Positions 1 through 5,759 of a DNA stretch of 7,256 nucleotides are shown piece by piece; position 1 is the stretch's first letter; the number at the start of each line of letters is the position of its first letter. Position numbers and translations under genes: made by a program. The notes beneath the pieces are model-generated. The model had not been told where the DNA came from. It made no database searches and saw only the letters and a list, made by a program, of their open reading frames with translations. Location of the stretch: the NCBI GenBank assembly GCA_031259505.1, contig JAIRLL010000045.1:1-7256 (forward strand). The letters are read 5' to 3'. Source of the stretch: Tannerella sp. (GTDB lineage: Bacteria > Bacteroidota > Bacteroidia > Bacteroidales > Tannerellaceae).

Positions 1-606
1 CCGTCGCCCGAAGGACTGAAAGGCGTTGAGGAAACGGAATATATACTCGACAAAATAAAGACAGCGCCCCTCGCGGCCACGCTCGAATTAGACCTGACCC
101 TGGCGCGCGGACTGAGCTATTACACCGGCGCCATTTTCGAAGTGAAAGCCCTGGATGTGGAAATGGGCAGTATCACGGGAGGCGGACGATATGACAACCT
201 GACAGGCGTTTTCGGAATGGAAGGTCTTTCCGGCGTAGGCATCTCGTTCGGCGCCGACCGCATATACGACGTGCTGAATCAGCTCGACCTCTATCCCGCC
301 GAATCGCAGCAGACCACGCAACTGATGTTCGTCCACTTCGGCGAGAAGGAAGTGACGCACCTTCTGCCCGTTGTCGCGCAGATAAGGCAGGCGGGCATCC
401 GTACGGAAATCTATCCCGAAGCCGTCAGGATGAAGAAACAGATGAACTATGCCGACACGCGCAAAATCCCCTTTGTCGCACTCGTCGGCGAAACGGAAAT
501 AGCCCGGAACATCATCAACCTGAAAAATATGACGACCGGCGTCCAGACGCAGGTGACGCCGGAAGAACTGATACACATGCTCGCGCCGGACAAAATGACG
601 GACTGA
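1..606 (+). CDS. hisS: Histidyl-tRNA synthetase, C-terminal part (5' end outside window)
   Basis: Class II aminoacyl-tRNA synthetase that attaches histidine to tRNA-His in the cytoplasm. The reading frame is open from base 1 and gives 201 residues before the TGA at 604-606, so roughly the first half of the protein lies upstream of the window. Visible in order: the histidine-specific motif RGLSYYTG (residues 36-43 of the fragment), which carries the catalytic arginine equivalent to E. coli Arg259; the GGGRYDNL glycine-rich strand (60-67); class II motif 3 [11 protein letters not shown] (78-88) with its ATP-binding arginine; then the alpha/beta anticodon-binding domain from about residue 105 to the end. 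No key residue is missing in the part seen. It ends about 60 bases before rnpB, and no terminator hairpin is evident after it. Family assignment is secure. Confidence 0.97.
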   Translation, partial: PSPEGLKGVEETEYILDKIKTAPLAATLELDLTLARGLSYYTGAIFEVKALDVEMGSITGGGRYDNLTGVFGMEGLSGVGISFGADRIYDVLNQLDLYPAESQQTTQLMFVHFGEKEVTHLLPVVAQIRQAGIRTEIYPEAVRMKKQMNYADTRKIPFVALVGETEIARNIINLKNMTTGVQTQVTPEELIHMLAPDKMTD

Positions 607-652
607 CCGAATTTCACCCCCTCCGTCCACGCGCCGTTCCGAAAAAATCGCG

Positions 653-660
653 TACCTTTG
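653..660 (+). promoter_or_regulatory. Bacteroidota-type -7 promoter element for rnpB
   Basis: TACCTTTG matches the known Bacteroidota -7 consensus TAnnTTTG. It ends 5 bases before the first base of the predicted P1 helix of rnpB (666), the right distance for transcription to start at the mature RNA 5' end. I see no good TTTG/TTG -33 element around 630-640, so that half of the promoter is weak or divergent. The identical octamer precedes dnaN. Confidence 0.7.
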
Positions 661-665
661 CCCGT

Positions 666-1040
666 GATGCAGCAGGCCGGTCTGCCGCCCGCCACTTTCG
701 GGAGGCGGGAGGAAAGTCCGGGCAACACAGAGCGCCATCCTTCCTAACGGGAAGCTGTCCGCGAGGGCAGAGCAGTGTAACAGAAAATAACCGCCGCACG
801 CGTTGCGGCAAGGGTGAAAAGGCGAGGTAAAAGCTCACCGTTCATGTGGCGACACGTGAAGCCGTACACCTGATGGGTTGCAAGGTCATGTATACCGGCA
901 ATACAGGGTGGCTCGCCCGATGCCGGGGGGTAGACCGCACGAGCCTGCCGGCAACGGCAGGCCAAGATGAATGGCAGACGCTTCCCCGCCCCGCAAAAGG
1001 CAGGGAAGAACAGAACCCGGCTTACAGGCCGGCTGCATCT
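666..1040 (+). ncRNA. rnpB: RNase P RNA (bacterial type A), M1 RNA
   Basis: Catalytic RNA of RNase P, which removes the 5' leader from precursor tRNAs together with the RnpA protein. Conserved blocks are present in order: GAGGAAAGTCCGGGC (709-723); CAGAAAATAACCGCC (781-795); AAGGGTGAAAAGGCGAGGTA (810-829) and AGCTCACCG (832-840); GCAAGGTCATG (880-890); GGGGGGTAGACC (925-936), whose GGT would be the L15 loop that pairs with the tRNA CCA end; AGATGAATGGCAGAC (966-980); and ACAGAACCCGGCTTACAGG (1010-1028). The ends are fixed by P1: GATGCAGC (666-673) pairs perfectly with GCTGCATC (1032-1039), and after one A/G mismatch GGCC (675-678) pairs with GGCC (1027-1030). Five T residues follow at 1040-1044. 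The length of about 375 nt fits type A RNAs. Ends are predicted from pairing, to within a few bases. Confidence 0.96.
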
Positions 1041-1044
1041 TTTT
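1017..1044 (+). terminator. Possible weak terminator at the rnpB 3' end
   Basis: CCGGC (1017-1021) and GCCGG (1028-1032) can form a small hairpin with a 6-base loop. TTTTT follows at 1040-1044, 8 bases after the stem. The gap between stem and T-tract is longer than in a classical intrinsic terminator, and the stem competes with the P1 helix, so this may be a processing boundary instead. Readthrough into the MATE gene is plausible. Confidence 0.35.
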
Positions 1045-1074
1045 AGATCCGGAATTCAACAGGACACAACAATA

Positions 1075-2427
1075 TTGAAAAGAAAAAGACAGCAAGGCGG
1101 CGACCTGACAGAGGGCACAGTGTGGAAAGCGATACTTGCCTTCGCTTCTCCGCTGCTGGCCGGCAATCTGCTCCAACAGCTCTACAACCTGACCGACAGC
1201 GTCATCGTCGGTCACTTTCTGGGCAAGGAAGCGCTTGCAGCCGTGTCGGCATCCTTTTTCATCTACTACTTCTTCATCTCGATCATGATTGGCGTCGGAA
1301 GCGGCATCACGGTCGTCGTTTCGCACTGCTTCGGCGCCCGGCAATACGGGCACGTGCAGCGCGCCTTCTCGTCCTTCTTCATCTTTACGTGGTGGGCAGG
1401 CATCGCCCTCTCGTGCGCCGGCATGTGCTTTGCCGACACCTTCTTCCGCCTCACAAATACACCCGACGACGTGATGCCCGGCGCCGTGAGCTATTTCAGG
1501 ACATACATCGGGGGCACGTTCCTGTTCGTCATGTTCAACAGCATGCTGTCCATCCTGCGCGGCATGGGCGACTCGACCCGGCCGATGCTCTTCGTACTGG
1601 CGACGGCCGTGCTCAACGTCGCGCTCGACCTGCTTTTCATCGCCGTCTGCCGGTGGGGCGTCGAGAGTGCAGCCTTTGCCACCATCCTCGCACAGGGCGG
1701 CGGACTGGTCTTCGCGCTGGCATACATACACCGCCGGCACCCGCTCCTCTCGCTACGCCGGAAAGACATGCGCTTCGACCGCAAACTGTTCGTACGCGGA
1801 CTGAAAATAGGCCTGCCTACCAGCGTGCAGCAATGCGCCGTGGCAGCAGGACTCATGGCGCTGCTGGGCACGGTGAACAGTTTCGGGACAGACACGCTGA
1901 CTGCCTACGGCGCAGCAGGCAAAATCGATACACTCGTCACACAGGCCATCCTCGCCTTCTCGGGAGCGCTGGCTGCCTTTTGCGGACAGAACATCGGTGC
2001 GCAACGCCTCGACCGCGTGCGTAGCGGCGTACGCTTCGCCCTCGCAGTAAACCTCGCCTTCGGCCTCGTCACTTTCGGCCTTATCCTGCTTTTCGGCAAA
2101 GACATGATGCGGATGTTCACTACCGACCGGGCAGTAATCGACATCGGATACGAATACCTGCTGGTAACGGGTAGCTTCCTCGTCGTAAACGGTATGCTGA
2201 ACCTCCTCACCGGCGCGTTGCGCGGAGCCGGCGACACCGTCTTCACCATGATCACAAGCATCGCCACATTCTGGCTGGCGCGTATCCCGCTCGCCACTTT
2301 CCTGAGCGACCTCTGGGGACGAAACGGCATCTGGTGGGCCATCAACATCAGCATCGCTCTCGGTTTCATCGCCACATGCATTTACTACAAAACGGGACGC
2401 TGGAAAAAACGGCGGGTGGCGGATTGA
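1075..2427 (+). CDS. MATE-family efflux transporter (probable TTG start)
   Basis: Inner-membrane exporter of the MATE (NorM/DinF-like) family, which expels cationic drugs or metabolites in exchange for Na+ or H+. From TTG 1075 it has 450 residues, the usual family length, with about 12 hydrophobic segments in two homologous halves. Signs of the duplication: PLLAGNLLQQLYNLTD (26-41) in helix 1 against the GLPTSVQQ stretch opening the second half, and the paired signatures ILRGMGDSTRP and ALRGAGDT. There is no ATG start in a sensible place: the only upstream in-frame ATG (967) is inside the conserved core of rnpB and would add 36 residues encoded by structural RNA. TTG 1075 has AGGA at 1061-1064, 10 bases upstream, and gives the family-like N-terminus KRKRQQGGDLTEG. 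GTG 1120 is possible but would remove the DLTEGT lead-in. No -7 box fits between rnpB and this start. Substrate cannot be told from sequence. Confidence 0.9.
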   Translation: MKRKRQQGGDLTEGTVWKAILAFASPLLAGNLLQQLYNLTDSVIVGHFLGKEALAAVSASFFIYYFFISIMIGVGSGITVVVSHCFGARQYGHVQRAFSSFFIFTWWAGIALSCAGMCFADTFFRLTNTPDDVMPGAVSYFRTYIGGTFLFVMFNSMLSILRGMGDSTRPMLFVLATAVLNVALDLLFIAVCRWGVESAAFATILAQGGGLVFALAYIHRRHPLLSLRRKDMRFDRKLFVRGLKIGLPTSVQQCAVAAGLMALLGTVNSFGTDTLTAYGAAGKIDTLVTQAILAFSGALAAFCGQNIGAQRLDRVRSGVRFALAVNLAFGLVTFGLILLFGKDMMRMFTTDRAVIDIGYEYLLVTGSFLVVNGMLNLLTGALRGAGDTVFTMITSIATFWLARIPLATFLSDLWGRNGIWWAINISIALGFIATCIYYKTGRWKKRRVAD

Positions 2428-2448
2428 ATAACCGAATCCCTGAATTTT

Positions 2449-2485
2449 GTCATACACCCTTTTCAGAAAACTTTTTCGTCATACA
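2449..2485 (+). repeat. Direct repeat GTCATACA x2 upstream of the dnaN promoter
   Basis: GTCATACA occurs at 2449-2456 and again at 2478-2485, a 29-base period. The similarity extends on both sides (TTTT before, CCC after). The downstream copy ends 23 bases before the -7 box, next to where the -33 element should lie. It could be an operator, a remnant of a small duplication, or chance in an AT-rich spacer. The rest of 2428-2508 holds only a poor 5-bp stem (CTGAA 2440-2444 / TTCAG 2462-2466) with TTTTT at 2472-2476, possibly a weak MATE terminator. Confidence 0.4.
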
Positions 2486-2508
2486 AACCCGGAATAAAAA
2501 AAAATCAT

Positions 2509-2516
2509 TACCTTTG
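2509..2516 (+). promoter_or_regulatory. Bacteroidota-type -7 promoter element for the dnaN operon
   Basis: TACCTTTG again matches TAnnTTTG and is identical to the box before rnpB. Transcription would start near 2522, giving a leader of about 50 bases that is very A/T-rich and has no Shine-Dalgarno sequence, as is usual in this phylum. A run of nine A residues (2496-2504) lies in the spacer between the -33 position and this box. No clear TTTG -33 element is seen. It probably drives dnaN through recN. Confidence 0.7.
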
Positions 2517-2574
2517 TTCCGCCGTAAAACAAAACAAACAATATTAATAATAATGTATAAAAAACAAGAAGCAT

Positions 2575-3699
2575 ATGAAATTTGATGTATCAAGCACCGC
2601 CCTGTTAAACCGTCTGCAATCCATAAGCAAGGTGATTGCTACGAAAAACACACTGCCCGTTCTCGACAGTTTTCTTTTCAAACTCGAAGAAGAGAGGCTG
2701 ACCATCGTAGCATCGGATGTAGAAACCCGTCTGGTAACCACCGTCGACGTGATAAACGCACAAGGCTCCGGCATCTTCGCCATCTCGGCAAAGATATTAC
2801 TTGAGCCGTTGAAAAAACTGCCCGAACAGCCGCTCACGTTCGATATCAATGACGATAACATGGAAGTCTTCATCTACTTCGAAAACGGGAAATACAACTT
2901 CATCGGTCAGAACGGCGACACCTATCCGCAGCAAAAACCGTTGAACGAAAACGTCATGACGGTCTCAATGGAATCGCAGGTGCTGCTCAACGGCATCAGC
3001 CGCTCGCTGTTTGCCACCGCCGACGACGAACTGCGCCCGGTGATGAACGGCGTCTACTTCGATATCCAGTCCGACGCCATCACCTTTGTCGCCTCCGACG
3101 GACACAAGCTGGTGCGCCTGAGCAACCGCTCCGTCACGAGCGAAGGCCGCGCATCGTTTATCCTGCCGAAAAAACCGGCCTCTCTGCTGAAAACGCTGCT
3201 CGCCAAATCGTCGGAACCTGTAAAAGTGCAGTTCGACGAAAACAGCGCCTGCGTGAAAACCGAACACTTCGAGATGACATGCCGCCTCATCGAAGGCCGG
3301 TACCCGAACTATGGCAGCGCCATTCCGGAAAACAACCCGAACGAAGTCACCATCGAACGCTTTCCCTTCAGCCGCGTGCTGGAGAGAGTAGTCGTCTTTT
3401 CCAATCAGGCAAGCAACCTGATAAAACTTCAACTGCTGGAAAACCTGATCGTCGTTTCGGCGCAGGACATTGACTTCTCCACTTCGGCCGAAGAAAAAAT
3501 CGCCTGCCGGTACGACGGCTCCAATTTCAGCATCGGCTTCAAGGCTACTTTTCTGATAGAAATGCTGGACAACATCAACGCGGACGAAGTCGTGCTCAAA
3601 CTGGCCGACCCTTCGCGCGCCTGCGTCATTGTCCCCGCCGAAAACGCGGAAGACGAAGAACTGTTGATGCTCCTCATGCCAATGGTATTAAACGACTAA
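2575..3699 (+). CDS. dnaN: DNA polymerase III sliding clamp (beta subunit)
   Basis: Ring-shaped dimeric clamp that encircles DNA and tethers replicative and repair polymerases, ligase and mismatch-repair proteins. The 374-residue length matches Bacteroidota clamps (E. coli has 366). The three repeated clamp domains span roughly 1-120, 128-250 and 255-374. Typical stretches are KNTLPVLDSFLFKL and TIVASDVETRL in domain 1, NGVYFDIQSDAITFVASDGHKL in pieces in domain 2, and the C-terminal MPMVL (368-372), equivalent to the MPMRL that lines the partner-binding pocket in E. coli. ATG 2575 is chosen because it gives the canonical N-terminus MKFDVSS. It lacks a Shine-Dalgarno sequence. As elsewhere in the phylum, it is not beside dnaA; it heads a run with an exonuclease, coaBC and recN. 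No defect is seen. Confidence 0.97.
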   Translation: MKFDVSSTALLNRLQSISKVIATKNTLPVLDSFLFKLEEERLTIVASDVETRLVTTVDVINAQGSGIFAISAKILLEPLKKLPEQPLTFDINDDNMEVFIYFENGKYNFIGQNGDTYPQQKPLNENVMTVSMESQVLLNGISRSLFATADDELRPVMNGVYFDIQSDAITFVASDGHKLVRLSNRSVTSEGRASFILPKKPASLLKTLLAKSSEPVKVQFDENSACVKTEHFEMTCRLIEGRYPNYGSAIPENNPNEVTIERFPFSRVLERVVVFSNQASNLIKLQLLENLIVVSAQDIDFSTSAEEKIACRYDGSNFSIGFKATFLIEMLDNINADEVVLKLADPSRACVIVPAENAEDEELLMLLMPMVLND

Positions 3700-3712
3700 G
3701 CGAACAGAAAAG

Positions 3713-4495
3713 ATGCTGCTGCAATTAGACAGGCCATTGGTGTTTTTCGACCTGGAGACAACGGGAGTAAACATCAGCAAAGATCGCATCGTCGAAATCT
3801 CGCTGCTGAAAATCTATCCCGACGGAAGTGAAGAAAGCAAGACACGACGCATCAACCCCGAAATGCCGATACCGCCCGAAGCGACGAAGATACACGGCAT
3901 TACGGACGAGGACGTGAAAGACTGCCCGACATTCAAAGTGATAGCCAAATCGCTGGCCGAACTCATCAGAGACTGCGACCTCGCGGGATTCAATTCCAAC
4001 AGGTTCGACATTCCGCTGCTCGCCGAAGAATTTTTGCGCGCCAAAGTGAACATCGAACTGAACTCACGAAGATTTGTCGACGTGCAAACGATTTTCCACA
4101 AAATGGAACAGCGCACACTGTCGGCCGCATACAAATTCTACTGCAACAAAGACCTCGACCACGCGCACAGCGCCGAAAGCGACACGAAAGCCACCTACGA
4201 AGTGCTCAAGGCACAACTGGAACGCTATCCCGACGACCTGCAGAACGACGTAAAGTTTCTCTCCGATTTTTCGACTTTCAAGGACAACGTCGATTTTGCC
4301 GGACGAATGATATACAACGAAAATGGCGAAGAAGTGTTTAACTTCGGTAAATACAAAAGCGAACTGGTGAAAAATGTGCTCGCGAAGGATCCGGGATACT
4401 ACAGTTGGATTATGAACGGCGATTTCGCACTGAATACGAAGCAGAGACTGAACGAGATACGCACGCGGGAAATCAAAAGCAGAAAGCAACTGTAG
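3713..4495 (+). CDS. DEDDh-family 3'-5' exonuclease (DnaQ/epsilon-like) with ExoX-like C-terminal module
   Basis: Degrades DNA 3' to 5' with two metal ions, as in the proofreading subunit of DNA polymerase III. All catalytic positions are visible: ExoI FDLETTG with Asp13 and Glu15, ExoII GFNSNRFD with Asp99, ExoIII HSAESD with His152 and Asp157, making it the DEDDh type. After the roughly 170-residue nuclease domain comes a C-terminal module (about 205-240) with FNFGKYKS and PGYYSWIMNGDF, seen in ExoX-like proteins of this phylum. It starts 13 bases after dnaN, so the two are almost surely co-transcribed, and the pairing with the clamp suggests a role in replication fidelity or repair. I see no clear clamp-binding peptide of the QLxLF kind. 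Whether it is the true replicative proofreader (dnaQ) or an accessory nuclease cannot be decided here, so no symbol is given. Confidence 0.92.
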   Translation: MLLQLDRPLVFFDLETTGVNISKDRIVEISLLKIYPDGSEESKTRRINPEMPIPPEATKIHGITDEDVKDCPTFKVIAKSLAELIRDCDLAGFNSNRFDIPLLAEEFLRAKVNIELNSRRFVDVQTIFHKMEQRTLSAAYKFYCNKDLDHAHSAESDTKATYEVLKAQLERYPDDLQNDVKFLSDFSTFKDNVDFAGRMIYNENGEEVFNFGKYKSELVKNVLAKDPGYYSWIMNGDFALNTKQRLNEIRTREIKSRKQL

Positions 4496-4501
4496 CGCGG
4501 C

Positions 4502-4515
4502 GGCCGGCGCCGGCC
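4502..4515. repeat. Perfect 14-bp GC-only palindrome in the exonuclease-coaBC spacer
   Basis: GGCCGGCGCCGGCC is self-complementary over all 14 bases and begins 7 bases after the exonuclease stop codon. Flanking pieces can extend the structure: GCGCG (4495-4499) with CGCGC (4528-4532), or a separate small hairpin GCGC (4520-4523) / GCGC (4529-4532) around TTTTC. There is no T-tract directly after it, so it is not a standard terminator. In RNA it could slow ribosomes, stabilise the 3' end or lower coaBC expression; in DNA it could be a binding site. Confidence 0.5.
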
Positions 4516-4541
4516 TCATGCGCTTTTCGCGCGTTGCTGCG

Positions 4542-4565
4542 ATGAAGGACAAGATGAAGGACAAA
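4542..4565 (+). repeat. 12-bp tandem duplication at the coaBC start codon
   Basis: Two adjacent copies, ATGAAGGACAAG (4542-4553) and ATGAAGGACAAA (4554-4565), encode MKDK-MKDK in frame. The copy number changes the protein by four residues and duplicates the start codon. The first copy also supplies AAGGA 4 bases before the second ATG. Confidence 0.8.
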
Positions 4566-5759
4566 AAGATCATACTGGGCATCACCGGCAGCATAGCCGC
4601 ATACAAGGCGGCATATCTGACTCGCCTCCTTGTGAAGAAGGGAGCAGAAGTGCAGATTGTGATGACGCCCGCCGCAAAGGAATTTATCACGCCGCTCACG
4701 CTGTCGACGTTGAGCCGCAAGCCCGTCGTGAGCGAATTTTTCTCCGCGCGCGACGGTTCGTGGCACAGCCACGTCGACCTGGGCACGTGGGCCGACGCGA
4801 TGCTGATTGCTCCCGCAACCGCGTCCACAATCGGGAAAATGGCAAACGGCATCGCCGACAACATGCTTGTAACTACCTGGCTATCGTGCCGGGCGCCCGT
4901 CTTCATCGCCCCCGCAATGGATCTGGACATGTATGCACACCCCTCGACGCAACAAAACCTCGAACGCCTGCGCAACTGTGGAAATCACATCATCGAACCT
5001 GCCGCAGGCGAACTGGCAAGCCTGCTGAACGGAAAAGGCCGTATGGAAGAACCGGACAGGATTGTCGATACGCTGGAAGCCTTTTTTGCATCCCAACACA
5101 TCCTGCGAAAAAAAAAAGTATTGATAACGGCTGGCCCGACGTATGAAAAGATCGATCCCATACGTTTTATAGGTAACTATTCTTCCGGCAAGATGGGTTT
5201 TGCACTCGCCGAGGCGTGTGCGCGGAAAGGCGCCGAAGTGCATCTTGTGGCAGGCCCCGTGGCATTGCAGACCGTGCACCCGCATATCCGCCGGACGGAT
5301 GTGGAGTCGGCCGACGAAATGTATGCAGTTGCCGTGGCGTCTTTTGCAAAGGCGGACATCGCCATCCTTTGCGCCGCAGTAGCCGATTACCGGCCAGAGA
5401 AACAATTGACGGAAAAAATGAAACGCGAAACGAAATCACAACTCTCGCTGTCATTGACGCGAAACAGGGACATCGCCGCCGCACTGGGCGCCGCAAAACG
5501 CGACGGACAGTTGCTGGTGGGCTTCGCGCTGGAAACAAACGACGGCATCAAACACGCACGCGCGAAACTCGAACAGAAAAACCTGGACCTGATAGCGCTC
5601 AACTCGCTCGAAGACGAAGGCGCAGGATTCGGATTCGACACGAACAAGGTCACGCTGATCGACCGCAAGGGCGAAACAACGGCGCTCACACTGAAAAGCA
5701 AGACCGGCGTCGCCGAAGAAATCGTAACCAAAGTAATAGCTTTAGCAGATAAAAGATGA
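4542..5759 (+). CDS. coaBC: Bifunctional phosphopantothenoylcysteine decarboxylase / phosphopantothenate-cysteine ligase
   Basis: Catalyses two steps of coenzyme A synthesis in the cytoplasm: CoaB joins 4'-phosphopantothenate to cysteine using CTP, and the FMN-dependent CoaC decarboxylates the product to 4'-phosphopantetheine. From ATG 4542 it has 405 residues. CoaC domain (about 8-185): GITGSIAAYKA (13-23), catalytic-type His77 in HSHVDLG, PATAST (91-96), PAMDLDMY (124-131) and GKGRM (164-168). CoaB domain (about 190-405): LITAGPTYEKIDPIR, NYSSGKMG (212-219), AAVADYRP (278-285), KMKR (292-295), GFALET and NKVTLID. Two positions catalytic in E. coli CoaC, Asn125 and Cys158, align with Asp127 and Ser160. 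Ten A residues lie at the domain junction. The start is uncertain: ATG 4518 would begin just after a GC-rich palindrome and add RFSRVAA; ATG 4554 gives the shortest family-like N-terminus. It shares ATGA with the next gene. Confidence 0.95.
   Translation: MKDKMKDKKIILGITGSIAAYKAAYLTRLLVKKGAEVQIVMTPAAKEFITPLTLSTLSRKPVVSEFFSARDGSWHSHVDLGTWADAMLIAPATASTIGKMANGIADNMLVTTWLSCRAPVFIAPAMDLDMYAHPSTQQNLERLRNCGNHIIEPAAGELASLLNGKGRMEEPDRIVDTLEAFFASQHILRKKKVLITAGPTYEKIDPIRFIGNYSSGKMGFALAEACARKGAEVHLVAGPVALQTVHPHIRRTDVESADEMYAVAVASFAKADIAILCAAVADYRPEKQLTEKMKRETKSQLSLSLTRNRDIAAALGAAKRDGQLLVGFALETNDGIKHARAKLEQKNLDLIALNSLEDEGAGFGFDTNKVTLIDRKGETTALTLKSKTGVAEEIVTKVIALADKR
5108..5117 (+). other. Ten-A homopolymer at the CoaC-CoaB junction, potential slippage site
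   Basis: The tract is read as the end of Arg189 (CGA) plus Lys190-Lys192 (AAA AAA AAA), immediately before the VLITAGPT start of the CoaB domain. A -1 shift (or one extra A in the mRNA) runs into TGA at 5144-5146 after nine codons; a +1 shift meets TGA at 5122-5124 after one codon. Either way the product would be an almost exact CoaC domain alone. A runs of this length are known slippage sites for bacterial RNA polymerase; that it happens here is inference. Confidence 0.5.

Noticed and set aside
142..606. A separate short protein starting at GTG 142
   Set aside because: The same frame is open back to base 1 and carries the His[10 protein letters not shown] motif upstream of this codon, so it is an internal codon of hisS.
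607..652. Terminator or attenuator between hisS and rnpB
   Set aside because: I looked for a hairpin plus T-tract and found neither; only a six-A stretch near 642-647.
967..1074. Possible 36-residue N-terminal extension of the MATE protein from ATG 967
   Set aside because: These bases are the conserved 3' part of RNase P RNA, and the extension has no counterpart in MATE proteins, which reach normal length from TTG 1075.
886..1740. 284-residue open frame on the minus strand across rnpB and the MATE gene
   Set aside because: Low-complexity, charged translation with no recognisable family; it runs antisense to a conserved RNA and a clear transporter. Long antisense frames are expected in GC-rich coding DNA.
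1122..2024. 300-residue + strand open frame inside the MATE gene
   Set aside because: Arg/His-rich frame-shifted shadow of the transporter with no hydrophobic segments or family signature.
4064..4975. 303-residue minus-strand open frame across the exonuclease-coaBC boundary
   Set aside because: Antisense to two conserved genes, with no recognisable domain; both + strand proteins carry intact catalytic motifs.
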